DNA from: UBA1100 sp964533265 | Lineage (GTDB): Bacteria > Verrucomicrobiota > Verrucomicrobiia > Limisphaerales > UBA1100 | Reading direction: 5' to 3' | Assembly: GCA_964533265.1 (NCBI GenBank) | Contig: CAZHJW010000133.1 | Span: 1 to 6,579, forward strand | DNA: 6,579 nt | In this document: piece after piece, positions 1-6,242 of the stretch | How the letters are laid out: every line of letters starts with the position of its first letter | Numbering within the stretch: the first letter of the stretch is position 1 | The notes under the pieces: model-generated | Database searches by the model: none | What the model was told of the DNA's origin: nothing | Seen by the model: the letters and a program-made list of their open reading frames with translations, nothing else | Made by a program: the position numbers and the translations under genes

Positions 1-2630
1 CTGGGAACGCGCAGGGATGTATCCTTAACATCCGCCGCCTTCTCACCAAAAATAGCTCGCAATAGTCGTTCTTCGGGAGCCAGCTCCGTTTCGCTCTTGG
101 GCGTAATTTTGCCCACAAGGATATCACCTGGCTTTACCTCTGCCCCCACGCGAACCACACCATCGGGCCCAAGATCAGCCAGTGCTTCTTCTCCAACATT
201 AGGTATGTCACGGGTAATTTCCTCTGGCCCCAGCTTGGTATCGCGCGCAGCAACTTCATATTCAGAAATGTGCACCGAGGTGAAGACATCATCCTTCACA
301 ATCCGCCGAGATATTGTAATCGCATCCTCAAAGTTGTATCCGTTCCACGGCATGAACGCCACGAGAACGTTTTTGCCCAAGGCAAGCTCCCCCTTGTCGG
401 TGGAAGGACCATCAGCAATCACTTCACCTTCTTTCACTAAAGCCCCGCGACTCACAAGTGGCTTCTGATTGATGCATGTCGAAGCATTGGAACGCTGGAA
501 TTTGCGCATTTGATATACCCACATGCCTGATTCCGGATCGTGCCGGAATTTGCGCTTTCCATCCGGCATTTCGCCATCCTTGGTGACCACGATGCGATCA
601 CCTGTGACCGAAGCCACCTTGCCGGTCACTTCACTCTTCACCACCGCACAAGAATCCTGTGCAATCCGCCCTTCCAGACCCGTGGCAACATACGGAGCCT
701 CCGAGATAAGCAACGGGACGGCCTGACGCTGCATGTTTGAGCCCATAAGCGCTCGGTTCGCGTCATCATGCTCAAGAAACGGAATGATCGCCGCAGCCAC
801 TGATACAAGCTGTTTGGGGCTTACATCCATATAATCTACTTCTGTCGGCTCCACATCAATAAAGTCACCTTTACGGCGACAAGTCACTCGTTCGGTCTGG
901 AAAACCCCCTTGTCGTTAATGAGAGTATTAGCCTGAGCCACGACATATTTTTCTTCAGCGTCAGCCGTAAGATAATCAATCTTTTCGGATACTTTTCCCT
1001 TAACCACCTTGCGGTACGGGGTTTCGATGAAGCCAAAGTCATTTACCCGAGCAAAGGTCGCCAAGGAAGCAATAAGCCCAATATTCGGACCTTCAGGAGT
1101 TTCAATGGGGCAAATCCGGCCATAATGCGAAGGATGCACATCACGAACCTCAAAGCCAGCCCGATCACGGGATAAACCACCAGGACCAAGAGCAGATAAA
1201 CGCCGCTTGTGTGTGGTTTCGGCCAAAGGATTTATCTGATCCATGAACTGGCTCAACTGACTGCGACCAAAGAAGTCGCGGATCACAGCACTAAGTGCCT
1301 TGGGATTCACCAACTTGGTTGGCGTCATGGTATCCGCTTCCTGATCGAACAGGGTCATGCGCTCCTTCACCAAACGCTCAGTACGAGCAAGACCTACACG
1401 ACACTGATTAGCAACCAATTCACCCACTGTACGGACACGCCGAGAGCCCAAGTGATCAATATCATCCAACACCCCTTCACCCATCTTGAGTTTAAGCAGA
1501 TAACGAGTGGCTTCAGCCATATCCTTCTTGGTCAGTGTACGAGACTCCTCAGCATCGATAAAATCAAGCTTCTGACAAATTTTGTATCGACCCACCCGGC
1601 CTAAGTCATACCGTTTCGGGTCAAAAAACAAGCGCTTCAAAAGCGCGCGGGAATTAGCCACTGTCGGCGGATCACCAGGCCGCAGGCGCCCGTAGATTTC
1701 CTTAAGCGCCTCTTCCTCATTGTGAGAAGGATCCTTTTTCATGCACTTGATAATGAGACCTTCATCACATGAAATATCCACGACCTTCACCTTGGTCGAC
1801 CCGGCGGTGGCAATTTGTTTCAAAATTGCGCGGGACAACGGTTCAAAGGCACGAGCAACAATCACATCCTTCTCTTCATCCTCAACGTCATGAACGAGAA
1901 CAAGGTTTGCAAGATTTTCATGTTTCTCGGCCTTCTTTAGTGTCATCTCTTCGATGTCATAAAACATCTCGAGAATTTCCTGATCAGTACCCTTGAAACC
2001 ATCATCCTTAAGGAATGCCAAAGCGCGGAAGAAAGTTGTAATCAGGAACTTTCTCCGCCGTTTCTTGCGATCCAAATAGACGTAAAGAAGATCATTCGTG
2101 TCAAACTGTGCCTCAAACCAAGAGCCACGATCGGGAATAATCCGAAATGAATGTAGGGTTTTTCCGTTGGCGTGCGTGCTGGCTTCGAATGCTAATCCTG
2201 GTGAACGGTGCAACTGACTGACAATCACGCGTTCAGCTCCATTAACCACAAAACTACCAGAGGGGGTCATAAGCGGTATTTCGCCCATGAACACTTCCTC
2301 TTCCTTAACCTGCTTGCCCTCCTTCAGATGGAAAGTCACGTAGAGTGCTGCCCCGTAAGTGCCACCTTCATCAAGAGATTCAAGCCAAGTCTGTTTGGGC
2401 GGACGAATTTCATAACTATGAAAGTCGAGGGTTATGCTTCCGTCATAACTCTCGATCGGAAACACCTCCCTGAAGACCGCCTGCAGGCCGCCCTCAGTGC
2501 GTTTGGACTTGTCCGTGTGTAGTTGGAGAAATTCGATGTACGATTTTCTCTGTATTTCAATCAGGTTGGGGAAGTCAATGACCTCCTTGATCTTACTAAA
2601 ATTGATCCGATCCGTAGTATTCGCTGCCAT
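1..2630 (-). CDS. rpoB: DNA-directed RNA polymerase subunit beta, 3' end beyond window
   Basis: RpoB is the second largest subunit of RNA polymerase; with beta' it forms the catalytic cleft and it carries the rifampicin pocket. Reading down from the ATG at 2630 gives 876 uninterrupted codons before the window ends. This is about two thirds of a usual 1200-1400 residue protein. Landmarks in order are MGEIPLMTPSGSFVVNG (from residue 115) leading into VSQLHRSPG in the protrusion; the rifampicin region (457-481); HYGRICPIETPEGPNIGL (502-519); and FMPWNGYNFEDA (from 759), whose Glu768-Asp769 match the acidic pair near the active site. The frame leaves the window in the conserved FGEKAADVKDTSLRVP stretch. 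The start has only a weak ribosome binding site (TAGG, about 6 bases upstream) and follows a 179-base spacer after rplL. No frameshift or internal stop was found. rpoC should follow off the left edge. Confidence 0.98.
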   Translation of the reverse strand, partial: MAANTTDRINFSKIKEVIDFPNLIEIQRKSYIEFLQLHTDKSKRTEGGLQAVFREVFPIESYDGSITLDFHSYEIRPPKQTWLESLDEGGTYGAALYVTFHLKEGKQVKEEEVFMGEIPLMTPSGSFVVNGAERVIVSQLHRSPGLAFEASTHANGKTLHSFRIIPDRGSWFEAQFDTNDLLYVYLDRKKRRRKFLITTFFRALAFLKDDGFKGTDQEILEMFYDIEEMTLKKAEKHENLANLVLVHDVEDEEKDVIVARAFEPLSRAILKQIATAGSTKVKVVDISCDEGLIIKCMKKDPSHNEEEALKEIYGRLRPGDPPTVANSRALLKRLFFDPKRYDLGRVGRYKICQKLDFIDAEESRTLTKKDMAEATRYLLKLKMGEGVLDDIDHLGSRRVRTVGELVANQCRVGLARTERLVKERMTLFDQEADTMTPTKLVNPKALSAVIRDFFGRSQLSQFMDQINPLAETTHKRRLSALGPGGLSRDRAGFEVRDVHPSHYGRICPIETPEGPNIGLIASLATFARVNDFGFIETPYRKVVKGKVSEKIDYLTADAEEKYVVAQANTLINDKGVFQTERVTCRRKGDFIDVEPTEVDYMDVSPKQLVSVAAAIIPFLEHDDANRALMGSNMQRQAVPLLISEAPYVATGLEGRIAQDSCAVVKSEVTGKVASVTGDRIVVTKDGEMPDGKRKFRHDPESGMWVYQMRKFQRSNASTCINQKPLVSRGALVKEGEVIADGPSTDKGELALGKNVLVAFMPWNGYNFEDAITISRRIVKDDVFTSVHISEYEVAARDTKLGPEEITRDIPNVGEEALADLGPDGVVRVGAEVKPGDILVGKITPKSETELAPEERLLRAIFGEKAADVKDTSLRVP
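1188..1262 (-). other. Rifampicin-resistance-determining region of rpoB (residues 457-481)
   Basis: This cluster-I rifampicin pocket reads SQLSQFMDQINPLAETTHKR and continues RLSAL. Numbering is 52 less than E. coli. The residues most often mutated in resistant strains are wild type here: Asp464 (E. coli 516), His474 (526) and Ser479 (531), so the enzyme is predicted to be sensitive. The position matching E. coli Asn518 is Ile466, encoded by ATA at 1235-1233. Many bacteria have Asn or Thr there as I recall, so this looks like a lineage difference rather than selected resistance. Confidence 0.9.
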
Positions 2631-2646
2631 ATTGCCTATTTTTTGT

Positions 2647-2661
2647 GCCGGACTGACCGGC
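2647..2661 (-). promoter_or_regulatory. GC hairpin just upstream of rpoB start
   Basis: On the minus strand GCCGG, a 5-base loop TCAGT and CCGGC form a perfect 5-bp stem. It ends 16 bases before the rpoB ATG, next to the weak TAGG binding site. It could affect ribosome access to rpoB or stabilise a processed end. There is no downstream T run, so it is not a terminator. Confidence 0.35.
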
Positions 2662-2747
2662 TGGGTTTCCCCGTATCCGAGTTAAACACCCGGAACTATT
2701 ACTGCTAACCTGCAACCAAAACGGTCTTTACAACCGCGTGTGTCTTA

Positions 2748-2768
2748 CCCCGTTCTAAAACAACGGAG
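2748..2768 (-). promoter_or_regulatory. 7-bp hairpin in rplL-rpoB spacer
   Basis: On the minus strand CTCCGTT (2768-2762), loop GTTTTAG (2761-2755) and AACGGGG (2754-2748) form a 7-bp stem with one G-U pair. It is the longest stem I see in this spacer. It is followed by TAAGAC, not a T tract, so a processing or pause role fits better than termination. The function is not shown by the sequence. Confidence 0.35.
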
Positions 2769-2785
2769 CTACCGGTTGAGACGCC

Positions 2786-2798
2786 ACCGGCACCCGGT
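2786..2798 (-). repeat. CCGG-rich hairpin and direct repeats after rplL stop
   Basis: On the minus strand ACCGG, loop GTG and CCGGT form a 5-bp hairpin about 11 bases after the rplL stop. The surrounding 40 bases contain four CCGG cores, including a direct repeat of ACCGGGT (minus strand) at 2804-2810 and 2792-2798 and a palindromic ACCGGT at 2771-2776. The cores can pair in alternative ways, for example 2786-2791 with 2771-2776. Confidence 0.35.
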
Positions 2799-2809
2799 AA
2801 AAAACCCGG

Positions 2810-3193
2810 TTACTTGAGCTCGACCTTCGCGCCAGCTTCCTCAAGCTTCTTCTTAGCCTCCTCAGCCTCGTCCTTGCCCACGCCTTCAAGCAGAGCAGTG
2901 GGTGCGGCCTCAACGAGTTCCTTAGCCTCCTTAAGTCCTAATTCGGACTTGATGCTACGCACAGCTTTAATGGCCTGCACTTTATTGCCTCCATCACCCA
3001 CAAGAATCACATCGAATGAATCCTTTTCCTCCGCTGCACCTGCATCTCCACCAGCTGCCGGAGCTGCTACTGCAACTGCTGCGGGCGCTGCAGCACTCAC
3101 ATCCCATTTTTCCTCGAGTTGTTTCACCAGATCAGCCGCCTCAATCACGGTCAGGCTGCTTAGGTCCTCAACAATCTTGTCTAGATCTGCCAT
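2810..3193 (-). CDS. rplL: 50S ribosomal protein L7/L12
   Basis: L7/L12 is the flexible stalk protein of the large subunit. It binds the L10 tail as dimers and recruits translation GTPases such as EF-Tu, EF-G and IF2. The 127-residue product has the three expected parts: a helical dimerisation domain (1-31), an Ala/Pro/Gly-rich hinge (33-56) and the globular C-terminal domain (57-127) with FDVIL, NKVQAIKAVR and LGLKEAKELVEAAP. Lys71, Ile75, Lys76 and Arg79 match the factor-binding surface known in E. coli. Between Arg79 and LGLKEAK there is one residue more than in E. coli as I recall it. The ATG at 3193 is backed by a good AAGGA site about 7 bases upstream, the best in this operon. That fits the need for several L12 copies per L10. 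Confidence 0.98.
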   Translation of the reverse strand: MADLDKIVEDLSSLTVIEAADLVKQLEEKWDVSAAAPAAVAVAAPAAGGDAGAAEEKDSFDVILVGDGGNKVQAIKAVRSIKSELGLKEAKELVEAAPTALLEGVGKDEAEEAKKKLEEAGAKVELK

Positions 3194-3332
3194 TGTCTTT
3201 TCCTTCTGTTATTTTATCGTTTCGTCGCCCTCCCGGCTGGGAGAATTTCAGTGCGCCGCCTGCGCCCCGACGATTTACTCTGTTGGTTCACACTCATCCC
3301 AACCACCCGGCCAGGATAAAATTCATTTAATT
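3194..3332 (-). other. 139-base rplJ-rplL spacer with rplL ribosome binding site
   Basis: This spacer lies between the rplJ stop and the rplL start. It contains a candidate branched RNA fold (3222-3273) followed by an A-rich stretch with the AAGGA binding site near 3201-3205. A dedicated initiation region lets rplL be translated more often than rplJ, as known in E. coli where L12 exceeds L10 several-fold. I see no convincing promoter; the left half is A+T-rich but lacks a clear -35/-10 pair. Confidence 0.5.
3222..3273 (-). promoter_or_regulatory. Candidate three-way-junction RNA element upstream of rplL
   Basis: On the minus strand TCGTCG (3273-3268) pairs perfectly with CGACGA (3227-3222). 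Inside this closing stem are two hairpins: GCGC, loop AGGCG, GCGC (3265-3253) and CTCCC, loop AGCC, GGGAG (3243-3230). They are joined by a 9-base linker ACTGAAATT. The fold ends 28 bases before the rplL ATG and leaves the AAGGA site free. An alternative closing stem uses ACGAT at 3270-3274 with ATCGT at 3216-3220. The pairings are seen by eye; regulation by L10-L12 or RNase cleavage is inference. Confidence 0.4.
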
Positions 3333-3845
3333 CTACTCACCCTTATCCACTCTTGCCTGGATCGCACGGGCCACCATGTTAGCTGGGGTATTGATCACAC
3401 GAGCCAACTGCGAGGCCGGCGTCTGAATCACACTCAGTAATTGTGAACGCATCACTTCGATGGATGGCAAATCCGCAATACGGAGCACAGTTTCCTCCTC
3501 CAAACGATCCTCGCCAACATAACCGAAACGAATTTTTGGCTTGTCAGCTTTCTTGGCAAATTCCTTAACGATCTTAGCTGCTGAGGAAATATCCTGCTCA
3601 CCAGTCACTACAGCAACCTGTCCAGCCAAGGCACCGTTTAAATCACCTATTCCCGCTTCAGTTGCCGCAGCACGGAATACCGAATTCTTCACCACGTGAA
3701 TTTCGGCATTACTCCCGCGCAACTTGGACCGGAGCCCCTCAAACTCAGCCACGGACAATCCAGTGTACTCGGTAACTATAAAAAACGGCGAATCATTTAG
3801 CCGTTCGACATATTCGTTGGTCAGAAATTGTTTTTCAGCACGCAT
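3333..3845 (-). CDS. rplJ: 50S ribosomal protein L10
   Basis: L10 anchors the L7/L12 stalk to 23S rRNA beside L11. The 170-residue product has the rRNA-binding globular domain (about 1-120), with FFIVTEYTGLSVAEFEGLR (21-39), VKNSVFRAA (52-60) and the LAGQVAVVTGEQD region (73-85). A hinge at LPS (126-128) leads into the C-terminal helix (129-170) that binds L12 dimers. It is slightly longer than the 165-residue E. coli protein; the long helix with regularly spaced hydrophobic segments could hold three L12 dimers instead of two. The ATG at 3845 has a modest GAGAAG site about 7 bases upstream. Only 15 bases separate it from the rplA stop, leaving no spacer for a classical L10 leader unless that lies inside rplA. 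Confidence 0.97.
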   Translation of the reverse strand: MRAEKQFLTNEYVERLNDSPFFIVTEYTGLSVAEFEGLRSKLRGSNAEIHVVKNSVFRAAATEAGIGDLNGALAGQVAVVTGEQDISSAAKIVKEFAKKADKPKIRFGYVGEDRLEEETVLRIADLPSIEVMRSQLLSVIQTPASQLARVINTPANMVARAIQARVDKGE

Positions 3846-3860
3846 CGTAGTCTTCTCGAT

Positions 3861-4562
3861 TTAACTAAGCTTTGAAATTTCCTTTACATCGAGCTTCACA
3901 CTCGGACTCATGGTTGTGGAAATGGATGCAGATAAAAGGTAATTCCCCTTCAATGAATCAGGCTTGGCTTTGAGAACAGCAATTAAGGCCGCCTCTGCAT
4001 TCTCCTGTAGTTTCTCCGGAGCAAAACTGATCTTACCCACCTGCAAGGACAAGTTCGCACTTTTATCGATCTTAAACTCAATCCGGCCAGCCTTAACCTC
4101 GGCCACCGCCTTACCCAAGTCATTAGTCACCGTACCGGCCTTGGGAGTCGGCATTAGATTGCGTGGCCCCAGCACGCGACCGAGCTTGGCCACCCCAGCC
4201 TTCATGGCTTCAGGAGAAGCCACAGCCACATCAAAGTCAGTCCACCCACCTTCGACTTTTTCTATGAGTTCCTTCATTCCGACGTAATCAGCTCCAGCCT
4301 CCTTTGCCGCATCGGCCACGGGACCGTCAGGAGTAAACGCAACAACACGGACGATCTTGCCACTTCCATTTGGCAAAGCCACAGTTCCGCGCACCATTTG
4401 ATCTGAATGCTTGGAGTCCACCCCTAACCGCAATGCCAAATCAACCGACTCGTCGAACTTAGCTCGTGGGAACTTCCCGAGGACACCGATGGCGTTTGTT
4501 AGAGAAACGACCTCACCGCCGTTTCGAGCCTCGAAGGCTTGTTTATATCGTTTACTTTGCAT
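3861..4562 (-). CDS. rplA: 50S ribosomal protein L1
   Basis: L1 forms the mobile L1 stalk that helps release deacylated tRNA from the E site, and in several bacteria it represses its own operon by binding mRNA. From the ATG at 4562 the product has 233 residues, close to E. coli (234). It shows KFDESVDLALRLGVDSKHSD (35-54), SDQMVRGTVALPNGSGK (53-69), the signature KLGRVLGPRNLMPTPKAGTV (126-145) and the C-terminal SISTTMSPSVKLD. The ATG was chosen because MQSKRYKQAFE matches the usual L1 N terminus and length. It has no binding site directly ahead. A TTG at 4580, adding six residues, sits 12 bases after a GGGAGGG tract (4593-4599) and remains possible. Confidence 0.96.
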   Translation of the reverse strand: MQSKRYKQAFEARNGGEVVSLTNAIGVLGKFPRAKFDESVDLALRLGVDSKHSDQMVRGTVALPNGSGKIVRVVAFTPDGPVADAAKEAGADYVGMKELIEKVEGGWTDFDVAVASPEAMKAGVAKLGRVLGPRNLMPTPKAGTVTNDLGKAVAEVKAGRIEFKIDKSANLSLQVGKISFAPEKLQENAEAALIAVLKAKPDSLKGNYLLSASISTTMSPSVKLDVKEISKLS

Positions 4563-4615
4563 TGTTAAGTCGCGGTGCAAATGGGCTACAAACCCTCCCG
4601 CTTTTTTAGTTAAAA

Positions 4616-5041
4616 TTAGTCAACCACATCGATGCCCATGCTTCGTGCGGTACCAGCAATTATGCGTGCGGCCATCTCATCATCAAATGCGTTTAGGTCG
4701 TTCTTCTTCTTTTCGGCAATTTCAAGGATTTGAGCCTTGGTGACCCTACCAACCTTTTCTTTGTTCGGTACTCCGGAACCTGAAGCGATCTTGGCCGCTT
4801 TCTTCAAGAGATCTGAGGCGGGTGGAGATTTGATAATGAAATCAAATGACTTGTCCTGATACACGGTGATAACCACCGGCACAATGGAACCGGCCATATC
4901 CTGAGTCTTGGCATTAAACTCTTTGCAAAAAGGCATGATTGGCACCCCGAGTTGCCCCAATGCCGGGCCCACCGGAGGGGCCGGCTTGGCGTCCCCACCC
5001 GGAATCTGAAGCTTAATCTGTCCTATTTCTTTCTTCGCCAT
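4616..5041 (-). CDS. rplK: 50S ribosomal protein L11
   Basis: L11 binds the GTPase-associated centre of 23S rRNA at the stalk base and, in many bacteria, is needed for RelA activation and thiostrepton binding. The 141-residue product equals the typical family length. The N-terminal domain (1-70) has IKLQIPGGDAKPAPPVGPAL (9-28) with the conserved Pro-rich helix thought to be the thiostrepton/factor interface. A linker at KSPPASDLLKKA (71-82) leads to the rRNA-binding C-terminal domain (83-141) with GSGVPNKEKVGRVT and IIAGTARSMGIDV. The ATG at 5041 is 23 bases after the nusG stop and has only a weak AGAGA-type site. Its position directly after nusG and before rplA is the standard order. Confidence 0.98.
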   Translation of the reverse strand: MAKKEIGQIKLQIPGGDAKPAPPVGPALGQLGVPIMPFCKEFNAKTQDMAGSIVPVVITVYQDKSFDFIIKSPPASDLLKKAAKIASGSGVPNKEKVGRVTKAQILEIAEKKKNDLNAFDDEMAARIIAGTARSMGIDVVD

Positions 5042-5064
5042 TGTTAAAGTCTCTGTTTAACCGG

Positions 5065-5613
5065 TTACTGTTTTTCGACCTGCCAATATTCCAATTCCAC
5101 GGGGGTGCTTCGACCAAAGATGTCTATCGTCACCTTAAGCTTTCCGCCTTCGGTATCAATTTCCTCCACCGCTCCATCATAATTCTGAAAGGGGCCATCG
5201 TTAATTTTCACCACTTCACCAACCTCAAAATTCACCTTTGGCTTATCCCCTTCCTCAGCCTCCGTAATCTGCGTCTTGATCGCCTCCACTTCCACATCCG
5301 GCGTGGGCTCAGGCCGTTCTCCACCCAAAAAACCGATCAAACCCACCGTATTGCGAATAAAATCCCATGGTAACGGCAATAAACGGCGTTCCTCATCATA
5401 CACCTTCATCTTAATGAAGAGATACCCGGGATATAGTTTGCGTTGAGACACCGTTTTCTTGCCTCCACGCACTTCCACCACTTTCTCCATGGGCAATAAA
5501 ATTTCATCGATGTATTCATCCATTTCTTCCTCAACGATGCGTTTACGAAGGCTTTTTTCAGCCTTCATTTCCTGACCAGACAAAGTCTGGATAGTATACC
5601 ATTCGTTGGGCAT
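5065..5613 (-). CDS. nusG: Transcription termination/antitermination protein NusG
   Basis: NusG binds RNA polymerase beyond the clamp to modulate pausing. Its KOW domain links the polymerase to Rho or, through NusE/S10, to the leading ribosome. The 182-residue product has the N-terminal NGN domain (about 1-100) with WYTIQTLSGQE (5-15), VVEVRGGKK (45-53), RKLYPGYLFIKM (58-69) and IGFLGG (93-98). The C-terminal KOW domain (about 127-182) has FEVGEVVKINDGPFQNYDG (129-147) and IFGRSTPVELEYWQVEK. From PGY to GFLGG it has about seven residues more than E. coli NusG by my recall, in the segment DEERRLLPLPWDFIRNTVG. The ATG at 5613 is 21 bases after the secE stop, with only a weak binding site, suggesting translational coupling. 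Confidence 0.98.
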   Translation of the reverse strand: MPNEWYTIQTLSGQEMKAEKSLRKRIVEEEMDEYIDEILLPMEKVVEVRGGKKTVSQRKLYPGYLFIKMKVYDEERRLLPLPWDFIRNTVGLIGFLGGERPEPTPDVEVEAIKTQITEAEEGDKPKVNFEVGEVVKINDGPFQNYDGAVEEIDTEGGKLKVTIDIFGRSTPVELEYWQVEKQ

Positions 5614-5634
5614 CGTTTGTATATCTCTATCGAT

Positions 5635-6105
5635 CTATTGCGTTGTTGTTTTGTCGAACAACACAGTGTCGCCATTGAGCAGTGCACCCCAAATAATCTC
5701 ACGCACCACAAAATCGGCTGCCACGGTAAAAACCGCCAATAATAAGGACGAGAGCAGCACAATAATAATGTGCTGTTTTAATTCTTCTCGTGTAGGCCAT
5801 GTTGCTTTACGCAGTTGCTCACGCGTTTCGTGAATGTATTTCTTGATGACTGCAACCTTACCCGTTTTCCAAAGGGCAATGAACACCACTAAAATTGTTA
5901 CAGGCCAAAAAACTGCTCCAAACGGAAAACCTTCGGGGGAAGCTAATTCACCTGTTTCTTCAGGTAAGGGGGCTTTTTCAGTACCTAACTGAGGGACCGC
6001 ATTGGTGGGCTGAGAGCCGGGACCTTTTGCCGATTCGGAAGTGCCCAACGTAACAGGCACCGGATTGGCATTCTCCACTGCTTTTGTACTATTTGCGTCT
6101 GCCAT
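5635..6105 (-). CDS. secE: Preprotein translocase subunit SecE, two-helix form with long N-terminal region
   Basis: SecE is the clamp subunit of the SecYEG channel in the inner membrane. The 156-residue product has a polar, Pro/Ala/Ser-rich and probably disordered front (1-60), a predicted membrane helix (62-79, FGAVFWPVTILVVFIALW), the amphipathic SecE core (87-111) with ETREQLRKATWPTREELK, and the conserved membrane helix (112-135). Minimal bacterial SecE is about 60-80 residues with one helix, while E. coli has 127 residues with three; this is an intermediate two-helix form. The ATG at 6105 is preferred. The TTG directly before it (6108) adds one Met and is nearer the ideal distance from the AAGGG tract (9 rather than 12 bases), so either may be used. 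Position between the tRNAs and nusG supports the call. Confidence 0.95.
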   Translation of the reverse strand: MADANSTKAVENANPVPVTLGTSESAKGPGSQPTNAVPQLGTEKAPLPEETGELASPEGFPFGAVFWPVTILVVFIALWKTGKVAVIKKYIHETREQLRKATWPTREELKQHIIIVLLSSLLLAVFTVAADFVVREIIWGALLNGDTVLFDKTTTQ

Positions 6106-6142
6106 CAATTCAAATTACCCTTACTCGTCTAAAAAACCAGTT

Positions 6143-6230
6143 TGGCGGAGGGGGAGGGATTCGAACCCCCGTTGGCTTGCGCCAAAGCGGTTTTCAAGAC
6201 CGCCGCATTCGACCACTCTGCCACCCCTCC
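6143..6230 (-). tRNA. tRNA-Ser, anticodon UGA
   Basis: The minus strand gives a class II tRNA with a perfect 7-bp acceptor stem (GGAGGGG at 6230-6224 with CCCCTCC at 6153-6147). It has a 5-bp anticodon stem around loop CTTGAAA with anticodon TGA at 6196-6194, a long variable arm typical of serine tRNAs, and a T arm with GTTCGAAT. The discriminator base is G and CCA is encoded (6145-6143). It would read UCA and, by wobble, other UCN codons. It lies 12 bases after tRNA-Trp and 37 bases before secE, so it is probably cut out of the same transcript. Confidence 0.97.
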
Positions 6231-6242
6231 GTCGTTCCAGGT

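Larger units (their letters stand above)
2631..2809 (-). other. 179-base rplL-rpoB spacer, candidate attenuator or processing region
   Basis: This spacer separates rplL from rpoB, while most other gaps in the operon are 15-53 bases. Read on the minus strand it holds several small inverted repeats: a 5-bp hairpin at 2786-2798 just after the rplL stop; a 7-bp hairpin at 2748-2768; a weak 4-bp hairpin near 2721-2735 followed by only four T; and a 5-bp G+C hairpin at 2647-2661 about 16 bases before the rpoB start. None is followed by a long T tract, so I do not call an intrinsic terminator. In E. coli the equivalent spacer holds a partial attenuator and an RNase III site; a similar role here is inference. 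No clear -35/-10 pair was seen. Confidence 0.45.

Noticed and set aside
97..1604. Several plus-strand open frames, such as 97-468, 523-726 and 1209-1604
   Set aside because: They lie fully antisense to rpoB, whose minus-strand frame is intact and highly conserved. Their products show no recognisable domain or initiation signal.
2792..2810. Terminator formed by the two ACCCGGT copies flanking an A run after rplL
   Set aside because: The two copies are direct, not inverted, repeats, so they do not form a long stem. Only short CCGG pairings are possible and no T tract follows.
2814..3440. 208-residue plus-strand frame rich in Ser, Ala and Pro
   Set aside because: It is the antisense of rplL (its Ala/Gly-rich hinge gives the low-complexity stretch) and runs across the spacer into rplJ. 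No ribosome binding site or family resemblance.
6131..6142. T-rich run after tRNA-Ser as a terminator (minus strand TTTTTT)
   Set aside because: Only a 3-bp stem (CCA/TGG) precedes the run, and the operon continues into secE after 37 bases. Not a convincing intrinsic terminator.
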